The notes: a model not told the origin generated them from the sequence alone. A stretch of 64,000 nucleotides of DNA from Juglans regia (GCF_001411555.2 NC_049905.1:5766001-5830000); one strand, 5' to 3'; counted from the first letter of the stretch, positions 50,701 to 63,322 are shown. Numbers and translations: made by a program.

Positions 50701-51469
50701 CCACCGCCACCTCTTCAACCTGGTTCACCATCCTTGTAGCCAATTCATCCAAATTAGTCGTCCTTAGCCCCACTTCCTCAACCCCGTTCATCTTCTTCCC
50801 AGTTAATTCAATCGCATGCTGACCAGCATTAGATGCATTCTTTGCCGCCGGCTCTCCTTCAGTCCGGTCCACCGTCTGAACAGCCGAGGGCTCGGTCAGC
50901 ACCGCAGCCAACATGAGAAACGGAGGATCCAGAAGCGCCCATGCCTGCTCCAAGTAAACCCTAACCGCTTCCAAAGCCCGGTTCCTCGTATTCACCTTCA
51001 ACAGCCTCATCGCTACATTGGCGTCCCCAATTGCCGCCTCCAATTCGTCCCCCAGCCGCCTCAACTCACTTGTCACCAACTCACTCTTCCCCAACCTCTC
51101 CAAATCACCGACTCTGTCCCTAAAAACCCTCTTCACCGCCTCGAAGTACTTCCCGGGACCATGGGGGCTCCCCTCCAGGTGTTTCACCGCGCACTCCACC
51201 GCGACTGCGCAATATGCCGTTTTCAGCAAGTCCGAGATCTCGATCCCGTCGTCCCGGTCGTACTGCTCCATCATTTCCAGCTTATCGAGGGTCGTCTCGG
51301 TCAACGAAGCGTCCGATATATCGGCCTGGATCGTGCGTAGGAGCACCGTCTTCTTGAAGCGCGAGTCGGTCGAGACCGGCAGGACTTGGAGGAGCTTCTT
51401 GATCGCATGGTCTTGCACCGTGTTTCGCAGCAAGAATTCCGCAATCCACCGGCAAATATCCGCGTCCAT
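47748..51469 (-). CDS. TRF-like telobox Myb/SANT DNA-binding protein
   Basis: By family this binds telomere-repeat-like DNA in the nucleus. Exons on the minus strand are 51469-50161, 49695-49241, 48261-48074, 47943-47877 and 47789-47748, all GT-AG, joining to 686 residues. Residues 1-190 are a helical N-terminal domain (MDADICRWIAEFLLRN; LLQVLPVSTDSRFKK; ISDLLKTAYCAVAVECAVKH). Residues ~255-400 are an array of about seven imperfect ~20-residue repeats around LAxKxVNQVEEVAxGTPNxGD. A basic linker with VLPRRKPAVWHKRSKGG follows. The C-terminal Myb domain (about 630-686) has KRWSLLEEDTLRTGV, YGKGNWKLIL and the telobox VDLKDKWRNMTR at the very end. An upstream in-frame ATG at 51601 would add 44 residues of low family likeness, so 51469 is preferred. 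Confidence 0.9.
50300..50730 (-). repeat. Coding minisatellite in exon 1 of the telobox Myb gene
   Basis: Units of about 60-80 bp encode VNQVEEVAVGTPNAG, VNQVAKVAAGTPNVG, VNGVGGELAAG, VNQVEEVAGNIPNAN and similar. The frame is kept throughout, so length changes have been in multiples of three. Confidence 0.85.
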
Positions 51470-51601
51470 TAACGCAAACGTGATGGAATCGAAACCATAA
51501 GACCCAAAAATAAATAGAAAAATTTGGGGATTTTGAGCCTTTTTTGGATGGAAACGACGGGTTAAAGCGAGAGCCTTGAAGAGCAAGGGAGCAACCGTCA
51601 A

Positions 51602-52017
51602 TTGAGAAATGATACCCGAGTCGTGGCGTAAGTGGAGTGATTTGAAAAAAATAAATAAATATTAAATTTATATAAAAAAAATTAATTTTTTAATAATAAA
51701 ATTTTTTTTTTAAATAATTATATAATAATTATGTATTCCACTACTATATATAATATTATTCTTTTAATTTATATTTTTTAATTTTTATTCTTAATTATTG
51801 AATTTTAAAAAAAAATAGAAAAAAAAAATCATTCTTGTTCTTAAGAAAATTAAAACTTGAAAAAGAAATTGTCACCGATGGCTCACAAATATAAGAATAT
51901 GGTTTGTATAAACTGTATCATAGAAATTTAACATGTTAATCCTTCCCAGTATAATAATCATCGATGACACTTTACGAAATAATCTCTAAAAATCTAAAAA
52001 ACTGTTTTTGAGAAGTA
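51602..52017. other. Promoter side of the telobox Myb gene and AT-rich DNA
   Basis: Base composition drops sharply to AT-rich just upstream of the gene. No TATA box could be chosen with confidence, and no other gene is seen. Confidence 0.55.
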
Positions 52018-52165
52018 TTATAATTATATAAAAATAATTTTATAAACTAATGTAATTTTATTTGATATATTAAATATATTTTATAATAAAAATAATTTTA
52101 CTATCTAACGAATCATATCAAGTTACGTCAAGTTATGAGATTTCTTTTATATAATCTCTTTGTGT
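52018..52165. repeat. MITE family A copy 8
   Basis: TTATATAAAAATAATTTTATAAAC and TAATGTAATTTTATTTGATA pair with the inverse ATCAAGTTACGTCAAGTTATG on the right. Confidence 0.65.
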
Positions 52166-54887
52166 TTAAAATATTTCTCAATATTTCATATTGTACTGTG
52201 CCATGCTTTTTAAATAGGATATAAAGCTAAAAAAAAAAAAAAAAAGCTTTAGAGTGGTTATGCCCAGCACTGGGTCGGGCTATTGGATGTTAAATTCTAA
52301 GATGGAAGAGCTGTGTGCTGCAAACATTTTCCCAATGCCTGCCTTTCTTGTTATTCAGCAGAAAATATATGCTCTCACAAAGAAGGCCAGTACTGAAGTG
52401 GTTAAACTGATATTTTAATTTCCCTTCTTGTATTGTTCTGGTATATATCTTCTTTTGACCAGTTCTCTTTTCAGTCTTCCAATCTCCAGGTACCCTAAGC
52501 TGCTCTCAGCTCTGGATTTGATAATCACATGGAGTAAAACGAAGAAACAAAATTTAAATAGAGAACATATTAAGCCTAGCATTCAAAAGTTAGTGGCGAT
52601 GACTCTTCTTTGGGCATCTGATATCGTACCCTGCAGCTAGACCTGTTATTAGAGCCATTGCAGGGAGTAGTGCATTGTTTGTGTTGTGAAAATGATGACA
52701 GAAAAGGTAAAAGTAAATACAAAATCAGCAAACAATCAATCACATGACACAAAATTAACGCAGTTCAATAACGTGCTTACGTCCATAAAGTTGCATATGA
52801 TTTGATTATCTTAAATAATGATAAAATACACTTTGAGATGAAATGCATTGTTCCAGATGGCTATACTGTTCATTCATTGCATATATAAAGGATTGTAAGG
52901 CAGAAACCTTATTTTCACAATTGATACGTTATTCAAAACCTACATTCTATGGCCCAAGCCTCAGTAAAACTTAACCAAAAACTGTAACTAATCCTTGTCG
53001 GATATGTTCATCAAATCGGGCTGCCACAAGAATAAACCAGGCTCTACAAATTCAACAGTATGTCGTTCTGTGTTAATAGGAGTTGGTTCAATAAGTGCTT
53101 CAGATACAGTTTGATTGTCCCATTTTACAGTACACCTGATTAATTGCTCTAAGCTACTGAGTTCAAAACTTGGGTTTAGTATGTCCTGAGAGTTTTCAAC
53201 CATAAGTGGTCATACAATACTGCAGAATGTGGAGCCGTATTTAAGACTTGAGCATCACCTTCAAGGAATCTCGAGTGGGGGCCTGTCTGGTTTAGATTTG
53301 TGGCCACCTTCTTACTAAATTTTAATAAAGAAACGGGAACCCCAACATCTGGTTGGAAGTTGTATTCTCATGCCAGCAGGACTAATGTACAATACCTTTG
53401 TGAAGGGCACATTCCTTGACCCCCAAATCAACAACAAAAACTAGACAAAGCTCTTGCAATCTTCTGAATATAGATTTCGGTTAGACAATGATATGTCTTT
53501 ATCCTCTTGATTACAGGTCCATTTCCTACCCTACATTTCTTCAAAATAAACCATAAAAAAAAAAAAAAAAAAATTCTGTTTCTTGTGGCTCAAATTGTTC
53601 CTACTTCTGATTGCTTCTGCCATGGGGTATGATCAGGCAAATTTAAAGGCACCTATTCCTCCTTTTCCTTTGGTCGAGGGGTAGGGTTTGCTGCACTATA
53701 TCTACCTCAATCATGGTCTATAAATTGCAGTATTGAATACAGCAGATTTAGCTATTGTATTAAAAAATATGTATGGCTTTTAAGACACTGCTCAACTAAC
53801 TATTTGCCTAGTTTAGATAACTTGTTGCAGTGCAAAGCCAGATTTTTACCATCCAAGAAAAAGAAAGAAAGCATGTGAAAAACATGGCAACTTAGAAAAA
53901 AAACAACGGAAAATTTGAAAGTTTCATGGGTAAATTTCTGGTTTTGTTTTTGGAAAAAAAAAAAGGATGGTGAATGGTGATGAGCACATGATGATAAACT
54001 GGTATTGTTTAGAATTTCTTTCCACGTCTTTATATTTTTCTTTTGAACCACAGACATGAAATCTAAAATGTTAAAGAAAGAGAGAGATGTTGCATGAAAT
54101 TTAAGAAATGAGACAATACAAAATTTGTAGTGTTCGACTTTAGACAGACCATTGAGAACATGATCCTCAAGACAATCTTGAAATGATTATTGCAATCTAC
54201 ATTGCAGTTCCTTCACCCTCTAAAAAATCCAAAAAGCTTCTAAAAAAGCCTCAAAACACAACACAGTACCTCTTCAAGATCAGACAAAGAATCATGTTGC
54301 AGCCAAAGAGCAATATTCTGTTAATGCCAATAACATTAGGGTAGGTGCAAAAGGAAGATGCTTTCTCAAGTTCTGAAGTATAATTTCTATGTTAAAATGT
54401 TGGGTCTTTTTATTTGTCTTGTTTTGATCATTTTTTGTTTCATTTTGTTATCTTTTATCAGAATTACATACATTAAAAAAACATGGTAGATGAATGCATC
54501 CAAAATTGATTACAAATGGTGCATGAATATTAGGAGCCGCAAAGCCAGACCTTGCATGTGCCTTCAACATGGTAGGACCAACATGATGATGTAGCCACCA
54601 CCCCCAACTGAAGATTATTAACTTTAAGGTTATTTTGTTGCCTGTCCCAGAAGAAGATGAGAAACTTTTACATTTTTAATACGTTGGGAAAACTATATTC
54701 TATATCAGTTTGTAAACAATTGCAGCTCAAATGTTTAGATAAACATTTGTGTCAGTCGGGCTTCTATGGAGCTTGGTTGTGTTTGCAGCGACTTGATAAT
54801 CCGATTCGACAATGATCTTTTATAGTTTTTTTTTATAGATTTTCAATCAGACTTTGGCTGATAGGCCCAAACCAGAGCGATCATAAA
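52166..54887. other. Gene-poor DNA, possibly one decayed gene fragment
   Basis: A minus-strand frame at 52988-53203 (71 codons) has gene-like composition (SSLEQLIRCTVKWDNQT, VEFVEPGLFLWQPDL). It has an acceptor-like CATTCTGCAG just upstream, but no family that I recognise and no linked exon. A-run at 53557-53573. Otherwise nothing. Confidence 0.5.
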
Positions 54888-55045
54888 AAATTGAATAATA
54901 CTACATACAATCGTGAAATGCACAAATGCCGTACAATCGTTTTGAAAAAGAGTGGGATCCACTATTAAAAAATTAATTTTTTTTTATGTGGATCCCATAT
55001 TTATTCACTTGAACACTCATGACTGCAAATATCATTTATCTAAAA
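54888..55045. repeat. MITE family B copy, best preserved
   Basis: It begins GAATAATACTACATACAATC and ends ACTGCAAATATCATTTATC. The centre has GTGGGATCCACTATTAAAAA and the inverse ATGTGGATCCCATATTTATT. Confidence 0.7.
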
Positions 55046-55837
55046 CATTTTGACCTGTTTTAGCTATTGATCCGACCCAACACACTAATTAGAGTTTATT
55101 ATATATTGTATTAAATTCTTTCACAGCCACATGTATCATTAATTATATCATCTGAATAAAATCCTTTACAGTTTTGTGGATGTAGACATCTGATGAACCA
55201 CGTAAACCTTATATCGTGTGTGATCGATTCTACTTTTTATTTTATTTTTTCTCTTATGATCCCTAACAATATCCTACACATACTGAAAACAATAGAATCC
55301 AACTCTGTCATCTGGAAATTAATTAGGGAAGAGAAGATACACTCAAGTCTTGTCTGATACTCGACATCACTCGTGAGGCTGTTTTTGCAGTGATATTGTG
55401 GACACACTTCAGCATACCAGAATCGAACATAAGCCATGATATAATGGAGGAGATTTTGAAAATCTCTTCTGATCTACTAAATTTAGCAAATCACTGATAA
55501 TATGAGATGGGAATGCCAAAATTTCAGAAGAAATAGGTCATCGTCACAGTTGGATTCAACTGCCATTATGTCATCCATGAATAAGTCGGTGAAAAGTGAT
55601 GAAAGTTAGTTTTTTTAATCTGGGAATATAAAAATAGGTCGATATGAATCATGAAAGTTGATGATGCTACCACAACTACACATGATGCTCTAAACCAGCT
55701 AAAAAGGATGCTTCACTGTTTTTCTTTTTAGTAATTAATCATGTCTGAACGGCCCTCCTATAGATTGATGAAACGTGGAATGTTGTTTGTTCTTTAGTTA
55801 TAAACAAAATATTGGCATACATCTTCATCATATCACT
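55046..55837. other. Non-genic DNA
   Basis: Only short unsupported frames. No gene seen. Confidence 0.55.
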
Positions 55838-55975
55838 ATTTTATAAAAATAAATTTATAAACTGACGTAATTTGATGTGATATGTTAGATTATGTAAAGT
55901 TACTTTAAAGTATATATAATATATCGTATGAAACTATATCAATTTATAAATTTATATTTATAGAATCTTTTTATA
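55838..55975. repeat. MITE family A copy 9
   Basis: AAATTTATAAACTGACGTAA and the inverse ATATCAATTTATAAATTTAT flank a shortened centre. Confidence 0.65.
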
Positions 55976-56694
55976 ACTTTAGTACTTTTATATATATATA
56001 TATATAATATAAGCAAGTAAGACATTCATAAAAGTTCATCTTTTTTATTAGGTAATATAGTTAAGTTTAATACATCTGAAAGAGAGTAGTAACTGCAAAT
56101 GAGACCGTCGAGAATTGTTATATCTTGTTATGAAACACGTGTCACACATTCAACGAATTTAATTATAACATGAATTGGACCCGAGTCGAACTTTTGCAAT
56201 AATATATATAGATGATTTGGTGAGTACCTAAATACTTTAATGAAGTTTACAAAAATATAAGGTGGCATTATTTGGAGGGGCCTATGATTTCAGAAAAAAT
56301 AATGATATGGCACCATAGCCACAACCACTGAGTTAACTCTATGCCTTTACTTGCCCCGTCCGGTTAAACATATTCAAGTCGGCATCCGATCATTTATAAA
56401 AGTCGGCCATCCATGTGACCGAACATCCAACAGAAGTTGGACATTTCTCACACGTGGTGTCTGCCACAGCCACGTCAGACTCGAAAATCTATATTTCGGT
56501 GGAAAATGAATTTTAAAAACAATCAATATAACATATAAAATGCATGTCCATACGTACATAAGGGGTCAAATAATGTGGGTGGTAATTAATGCAGTTGGTC
56601 CTAAATTTTGTTATTCTTAGTTGAATAATACTCGATATAAGTTTAGGGTATATAAATATATTGAAAGTTTTGGAAGATAAATGTTTTAGTCCTA
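55976..56694. other. Non-genic DNA
   Basis: Includes a TATATA run near 55989-56008. No gene seen. Confidence 0.55.
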
Positions 56695-56835
56695 AAAAGA
56701 TTTTATAAAAGTAAACTCACAAACGGATGTTGCTTGATGTGATATATCATATTATAAATTCCATTTTATTATAAAGTAAATCTAACGTATCATATAAAGT
56801 CACGTCAATTTATAAGTTTTTTTTTTTGTAAAATA
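56695..56835. repeat. MITE family A copy 10
   Basis: AACTCACAAACGGATGTTGC and the inverse AGTCACGTCAATTTATAAGT flank CATTTTATTATAAAGTAAAT. A family B fragment (GTGAGATCCATCATAAAAAT) follows at about 56850-56945. Confidence 0.65.
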
Positions 56836-56945
56836 TTTTTGAACTGTTGTACTTCTCCCTCTAAAAAAAGTGAGATCCATCATAAAAATGTAGATTTTTT
56901 CGAACAAATCTCACTTTTTTTCAAATGGTCTGCATAAATTATTTT

Positions 56946-58246
56946 CCTTCTAAGTCATATATGATATATCTTATGTAATTATACATTCTAAATCTTAACA
57001 TCTCCCCTTACATTTTTGTTGTGATTGACATAAACATGCACGTCTAAACTTGAAAGCCACATATGACTTTTGTGGGTGGGTCGCCCTTTCCCACAATGCA
57101 CAGTTATGTCTTTGACTACAACTAGCTACTCACATTCCATAGGCTTAAAAAAGCATAGGGAACCAAAAGTGCTTCTAAACTAAATGCTTATCTATTTTGG
57201 TGAACTGGAAAGCATGATATCTCCCAATCCAGCTTAAAGAGCAATAATTTGAGCACCACGGCGGGTATTAAAAACTCAAGAAGAAGAAGAAGAAGTGCAC
57301 GTCTCGATTAATTAGCATGATTAAGATCTTCTATAGTTATCGAACTCCAAGACCTACACTGAAAGAGAGAGACACACCAAAGATACCCAACAACATTTAT
57401 AGTGAACTCTAGGCAACTATAATATGATATCGTATAAGAGTTCACTTTATATGTTATTTTTCTTTCGCTTTAGGCTTTGTTGTGCTTGTATGTTGAGCTG
57501 AGTTGGGTTCTCTGTGAATAATAATGAGTTGAGATGGTGGAGTGAGTTCTATAAGACCAATCGAAGATGAGTTTAAATGTGTTTGGATATTAAGATGAGT
57601 TTAAACGTATTTATAAGAAGTTGAAAAATGTTTTAGATCTCGAGTGTAAAGAGATGTTGAGTTGAAAAAGGTTGTGGATTCTATGTTTAAAGAGGTTTTG
57701 AGTTAATATGAGTTTAGTAATTTGAGAGTTGGGTGCTTGAATATTAGAAGAGGTCTAAATCTGAACTGAGTTCGGTCAAGGAATCAAATGCCACCTTAGA
57801 GTTCATATGGGATCAAATCCCAATTAGAAACCCCATGTTTTCGGTACCCAAGATTTCCTCCCATGTGCAAAGATACCATAATCTGTTTAAGACCCTACAC
57901 ATGCTTCAAATGAAAATGCAAATTCAATGCTCCATGTACCCATATTAAGTGACCAAGTTTTTACTCATGGATAAGAAACATTGAGGTAGAAAATTGAGAT
58001 GAACTTTCCCAAACCAGAGGCAACAAAGGAATCGTACACTTATGTATTAGTAGTTTATGCAAAGATGTAAAAAACAGTTGAGAAATACATGTGCAGAGTC
58101 AGAAAGGTCTGGTCCACGGGGCTCGGCGGTTGGTAGCCTCCAACAAGAACCAACCGGTGCATGTGCGTTTCATTTTCTCGAATTGTTTTGTGGCTTTGGC
58201 CGGCTGTCAATCCCCACCTAGGCTTACTGTCTGTAACTCTGTTTCG
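56946..58246. other. Intergenic DNA and expansin promoter
   Basis: No gene is seen. 57475-57795 is a MITE (TTTAGGCTTTGTT at one end, inverse of GCCACCTTAG at the other) related to 41035-41355. The last few hundred bases form the expansin promoter. Confidence 0.6.
57475..57795. repeat. Larger MITE related to the copy at 41035
   Basis: Blocks GAGTTGAAAAAGGTTGTGGA and TTTAAAGAGGTTTTGAGTT parallel those of 41035-41355, and GAGTTGAGATGGTGGAG recalls the Tourist-like ends elsewhere in the window. Confidence 0.6.
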
Positions 58247-58247
58247 T

Positions 58248-58256
58248 TATAAATAG
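58248..58256 (+). promoter_or_regulatory. TATA box of the expansin gene
   Basis: TATAAATAG lies 94-102 bp before the ATG at 58350, fitting a leader of about 65-75 bases. Confidence 0.8.
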
Positions 58257-58349
58257 CAAACCCCCTCGTGCATCATAACACCACAAGTAAACTAAACCTG
58301 CCGTGTCCAAGCTTCTCTGCTTTCCAAACATTAAAGAAAAAGCCTTGTA

Positions 58350-59287
58350 ATGGCAGCAGCTCAGGCAATCTCCTTTGCTCTTCTTTTCATTCTTCAGCTA
58401 CACTTGTATGGAACTACCGCCGATTATGGAGGATGGGAGAGTGCTCACGCCACTTTCTACGGCGGTGGTGATGCTTCAGGCACAATGGGTATGTCCCAAA
58501 CCTTAGCAAATTCGGTCACACTTTTATCTTTTTGGAGAATTGTGTTTGATGTTTGCGTTTTGCAGGAGGTGCATGTGGGTATGGGAATTTGTACAGTCAG
58601 GGGTATGGAACCAACACTGCAGCTCTAAGCACAGCTTTGTTCAACAATGGCTTGACCTGCGGTGCTTGCTATGAAATGCGATGCAACAATGACCCCAGAT
58701 GGTGCCTGCCTGGCACCATCACCGTCACCGCCACAAACTTCTGCCCGCCGAATTTCGCTTTGTCCAACGACAATGGTGGATGGTGCAATCCTCCACTCCA
58801 ACATTTCGATATGGCAGAGCCTGCTTTCTTGCAAATCGCACAGTACCGCGCCGGAATAGTGCCGGTAGCCTTTAGAAGGTTGGAGAATTATAACTAAACT
58901 CAACTTTTTTAATCTGAAGCCACACCACCACATGTCTCTCTGCTGCTTATTTTGCTAATGTCTTCCCACTTGTGTTATGACAGAGTGCCGTGTGTGAAGA
59001 AAGGAGGCATAAGATTCACCATTAATGGCCACTCTTACTTCAACCTGGTCCTGATCACCAACGTTGGCGGTGCAGGGGATGTCCATGCCGTCTCGATCAA
59101 GGGCTCTAAAACAGGGTGGCGACCAATGTCAAGGAACTGGGGCCAAAACTGGCAGAGCAACTCATATCTCAATGGCCAAAGCTTGTCCTTCCAAGTCACC
59201 ACCAGCGACGGCAGGACTGTGACAAGCTACAACGTGGTGCCTGCTGGTTGGCAATTTGGTCAGACCTTCGGAGGGGGTCAATTTTAA
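58350..59287 (+). CDS. Alpha-expansin (EXPA), cell-wall loosening protein
   Basis: This is a secreted protein that loosens cellulose-hemicellulose contacts without hydrolysis. Three exons, 58350-58488, 58566-58878 and 58984-59287, with short GT-AG introns, join to 251 residues, the normal EXPA length. A signal peptide covers about 1-24 ([16 protein letters not shown]). The mature start [29 protein letters not shown] is split here across the exon 1/2 junction. The double-psi barrel has eight Cys (C50 to the C of RVPC), the alpha-specific insert [18 protein letters not shown], and HFD at 126-128 in [14 protein letters not shown]. The C-terminal binding domain keeps [18 protein letters not shown] and ends [13 protein letters not shown]. 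No defect is seen. It has its own TATA box. Confidence 0.96.
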
Positions 59288-59936
59288 ATTTGGGGAGGTA
59301 GATTAGTGAGAATTTGTATATGTTTTAGTTGCGTATGCGTTTTAATTCCCTTTTTTTTTCATATTTTGTAAGAGCCAAGAGTTTGTAGTGGAAGTCCGGG
59401 AAAGTGGCTCTCTGATTGCTGAGGTTGCTAAACAAATAGCACCCGCCGGGCCTTTCACATATAAGTTTGTTTTTGGAAATTTCTCTGTATCATTCAGGGG
59501 ATATCCCATTTCCCCCATTTTGTAGCACTTTGTGCTATATGATATCAAATAGTAATACATGAACACTGCAGATGATCATGATCTGTCCATTCTGTACCAT
59601 TTTTTTCTCGAGAAAAGGTAGAATTTTCAGATCCTTCAAACCCTTTTTAAGCAGTTTTGGTATCTCAAAGTATGATTATAATGATTTCATCAACTCATGA
59701 AGATAAGAAGTTTCAATCTCCGATCTCCTTCCCTTGGTTTGTGCTCTTTTTAAAAGCAGTTTTGGTATCCAAAAGTAGGGAAAAAGAATTAAATTGGCTG
59801 AGGGATTGGTCTTGACCCTTGGCTACACGGACCTTAGGCCTACTAAAGGAGACATTCGGAGCTGGCAACATAAATGCTGTTTGCTTTGATGCTGCTATCC
59901 TTGGAGCTGACATTGCTATTAAAGTCTTCTAGCACT
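59288..59936. other. Expansin 3' region
   Basis: Probable 3' untranslated region, then DNA without a recognisable gene. TTTTTAAGCAGTTTTGGTAT (59643) and TTTTTAAAAGCAGTTTTGGTA (59749) show a short local duplication. Confidence 0.6.
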
Positions 59937-60152
59937 CTTAGAGTATGTTTGGGTATCAAACTACTCTCAATACTTTTTAATTATTTTCATATTTTTAAAA
60001 ATATTTTACATATCAAACAATTTAAAATATTCTCAATGGAACCTACAAACTTACTTCAATCTTTACTCATAACTATTCACAAATATTCTATAATATTTAT
60101 CACTATTATATATAAATAAAAAATAAAATCACTACCCAAACGTACTCTCAGT
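59937..60152. repeat. MITE with GAGTAYGTTTGGGTA ends
   Basis: Ends read CTTAGAGTATGTTTGGGTA and, inverted, CTGAGAGTACGTTTGGGTA (17 of 19 match), about 216 bp apart. The interior is AT-rich with AATATTC and AATATTTT runs. A target duplication was not resolved. Confidence 0.8.
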
Positions 60153-61711
60153 CACACTTCTCCCAACGAGTTCCGTTAGCATTGAAGTATTTGTTGAGGG
60201 ATACTTTCTTTACTAATGCTTTATTATTTAGTTATTTTTAAAAAAAAAAAAAAATCTCATAACATGACATTCTTACGTAATTTAATAGAAAATAAATTCA
60301 ATCAACTAATATAATCATATAATTTAATTAAAAATAATTTTAATTTTATAAAAATATCTTCTATTTTAATATAAAATTATAAAAAAAAATTATAAGTTTG
60401 ATACCAAGTTAAGCTTCAATCATTACCCGCGCACGGGAGGTGTGGTTTCTTTCTGATAGTGTTTTTGAAATTCAAAGAGCAAAAGAAAAAAAAAAAAAAA
60501 CTAGGTATTAGAACAGTAATAAATGAAGTGTATCATTACCCATTTATTGAGAGACCAAATCATAAATGAGTATCGTTGAGATAGTGAGCTGTTTTGATAG
60601 GAGAGACAAGGTTAGTGGGATGTTTTTGCTTTTGGGAGTGCACAAGAAAATTAAGAAATAAACAAACTAGGGCAAGAGTGAAATATGCAAAATAGGACGT
60701 GTAAACTAGCATTAGATTATGCATCTGTATATGTATTTATATATTTACATAATATAACTTTAAATTGAGCTGTATTGAATTATACGTGTTTAAAAATTTG
60801 TATAGTTATGAACAATATTTCTATAAATTTGAAGATGTATTGTTCTCTCTCTAAATCTTATTTTATTATTTTTTCTCTCTCCACCATTGGATAGAATTTT
60901 AGAAAAAAAAAATTATAGTGGTTGTTAAATGATAGAATTTGCAGTGGTGCTAATTGTAAAAAAAAAATTAGAAAAAAATAAATAAAAATATTTTTTTATT
61001 ATTTACTCAAAGATACATGATCCAATGTGAGAGTTTTTCTTGATATGTAAAATCAATCTCTAAAAAAAAATGATTTTGCATATGTATATAGAGAAACCAA
61101 TGTTTGATTCAACCACATGTGACAAAATAGTTTAAGAAACTTTAAAAACTTTGAAATTATAAAAGTAATTTTAAAGTAAAGATAGCAAATATTTTCGTAG
61201 AGCCAAGATGAGAAATCAAAGGAGAGAGAGAATGAAAAATAAAGCCATAGATAGTTCAGAAAATTGTAATTTAAAAAAAAAACAAAAATTAAAAAGGGAG
61301 TGACACCCTTTTTTCCTCTTTTTTATTTTGAGTAATGTTATTTATTATTTATTTTTTTATCATCATTTCATGATGTTGTATTAAATGATTAGAAATTATT
61401 TATTCTTTTTTACTTGTGAACCTATCATTTAATACTACATCATGAAATGATGAGACGATGATAAAAAAATGATGAATATATTTTTTTATTATTATTATTT
61501 TTTAACTCGTAGGTTTCTTTTTTACAATACTTTTGGTATTAATTTTTTTCTCTATTTTGTTCTTGTCTTTTGGTTTTTGGCTTATATGAATCTTTGACTA
61601 ATTCTCAGTTTTTAATTTAAAATCCATCTAGTTGTATTATTGTGTCAAAATATCTGTTAATCTATTAATAAAATATGAGAAGGAAATATATAATGGATAA
61701 GATTACGAAAG
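60153..61711. other. AT-rich intergenic DNA
   Basis: Near 61326-61385 and 61390-61475, ATCATTTCATGATGTTGTATTAAATG is followed by its near inverse, a palindromic pair that may be another small MITE. No gene seen. Confidence 0.55.
61330..61480. repeat. Small inverted-repeat element
   Basis: CATCATTTCATGATGTTGTA and TACTACATCATGAAATGATG are inverse near-copies about 50 bp apart, with AT-rich ends. Likely a MITE of a third type. Confidence 0.6.
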
Positions 61712-61885
61712 AGTATTGTTAGATACAGTTTTAAAGTATGGAAGTCTCGCACATTCTTTTTAAAAAAGAATAGGGTTCATTATTAAGAAATAATTTTTTT
61801 ATATAAATTTTAAATTTATCTATTATTTTCAAAATAAATATGTAAAAATTTATACATATTAAGACTATAAATATAATTTCTCTTA
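61712..61885. repeat. MITE family B copy, degenerate
   Basis: AGAGTATTGTTAGATACAGT at the start and AAATATAATTTCTCTTAAG at the end. The centre has GAATAGGGTTCATTATTAAG. Confidence 0.6.
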
Positions 61886-62180
61886 AGTAAGGGTCAGTCA
61901 AATTGAGATGGTGGGCATTTACCAGTATTCAGTAAAGTGCGCATTAATGGACCGATCGCTCTTATATTTTCTCGACATGTGATAATACTGTCTGGTTAAG
62001 TTGGTTGGTGTACTCTCACTATGATATCAAATTGTCAATCCAAGAGGAAAAACAACTTACCATCAACACACATACACACATATGTGTACATGTACACACT
62101 AGAAAGGTAACGTGCAAAACACGTTTGTCTAATTGGGTGAATTTAATTTTTTTTTAATAAAAATACGCATTACCATTTAT
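61886..62180. other. Non-genic DNA
   Basis: A CACACATACACACATATGTG stretch lies near 62067-62097. No gene seen. Confidence 0.5.
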
Positions 62181-63280
62181 ATAAATTAAGGATAAAAAAT
62201 GTAACTATGCAAAGAAACAAAACACAAATCAGCCAACCACTCTAAGATAACAATGAAAAAAAAAATAATGATTGATTGACACAAATTAAATAGACAGAGA
62301 CACAAGTAAAGAAAAAACACTTGATAGAGACGTAAGAAAAGAAAAATCACTGCACTAATACATCGACTAACACACTGACACCAAAAAACCCTCAACTACT
62401 CAACGGTCACAGAAGGAAAGAGAAAAAGAAAAAACATACGGACTAATACAAATAAAGCCATCACCTTGACCCCAGACACTCAAACCATCCTCATCCCCAA
62501 CACTCAACTTGACTGACTGACACAAGAATCCCATTAGTTGATCCATTTTCCCAAGACTCAAATCATCTTCTTCTCCCAAACATCAACAATAAAAATTAAA
62601 AAAAAAATCCAAAAAATCATAACATCTAATTAAAAAAATAAATAAGAAACTTCTACTCTTTTAGAAACCCAACCAAAAAGCACCACCATTTATTTGAACC
62701 GAGGTTGAAAAATGTAAATACACTAAAATAAAGTGAATATATAAAAACGTCCAACAAAAAGAGAAGAACAAAGCAACTTTTTAAGCTGAATATGAACAAA
62801 AGAAAAGGGAAAAATTAATATACAAACAGCAATAATAAAAAAACAACTTTAAAATCTACAAAAAAAAAAAAATCCAAATCTGACAAATAAACTCAAAAAA
62901 AAAAAAAACCAAATATCCAACGAAAAAAATGATAACAACAAAAAATAAAGGCAAAAATAACATATTAGATCACATGTTTGAGTTCGGAAAGGAAAATGCC
63001 AAGAAATAAAGAAATAGCAACAAAAAGGGGGATAAAACAAATGGAGAAGAATAGACCAATATATATCAAATGAAAGAAGAAGAAGAAATCTCCAAATCTG
63101 AAAAATATAACCTAAGAGAAATAAAACAAAAAATAAATATTATTTCCAAGTCTGAGAAAAAGATAACAGCAAAAAAATAGTCCACATATAAAATGAAAAA
63201 AAAATAACATTTTCATATCTGAGAAATAATATCTCAAATCAAGTATAAGAAAATGCATATTGAACCAAAAAAAGGAAAAC
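62181..63280. other. A-rich, strand-asymmetric tract
   Basis: The + strand is dominated by A with long A-runs and very few T-runs, for more than 1 kb. AATCTGA(C/A/G)AAA-type motifs recur at about 62877, 63094, 63149 and 63216, hinting at decayed tandem units. Minus-strand frames here only encode Phe-rich low-complexity peptides. It could be the leader of a retroelement or a non-autonomous element body. Confidence 0.5.
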
Positions 63281-63281
63281 A

Positions 63282-63321
<40 letters not shown>

Positions 63322-63322
63322 G
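63282..63322. repeat. Compound (AT)n(AC)n microsatellite
   Basis: An uninterrupted AT run passes directly into a CA run. Confidence 0.9.

Noticed and set aside
50325..51500. Plus-strand frames opposite the telobox Myb exon 1
   Set aside because: Long because the GC-rich coding exon lacks stops on the other strand. No conserved residues.
62186..63321. Phe/Leu-rich minus-strand frames that look like membrane proteins
   Set aside because: They arise from the A-rich plus strand and have no splice or promoter context.
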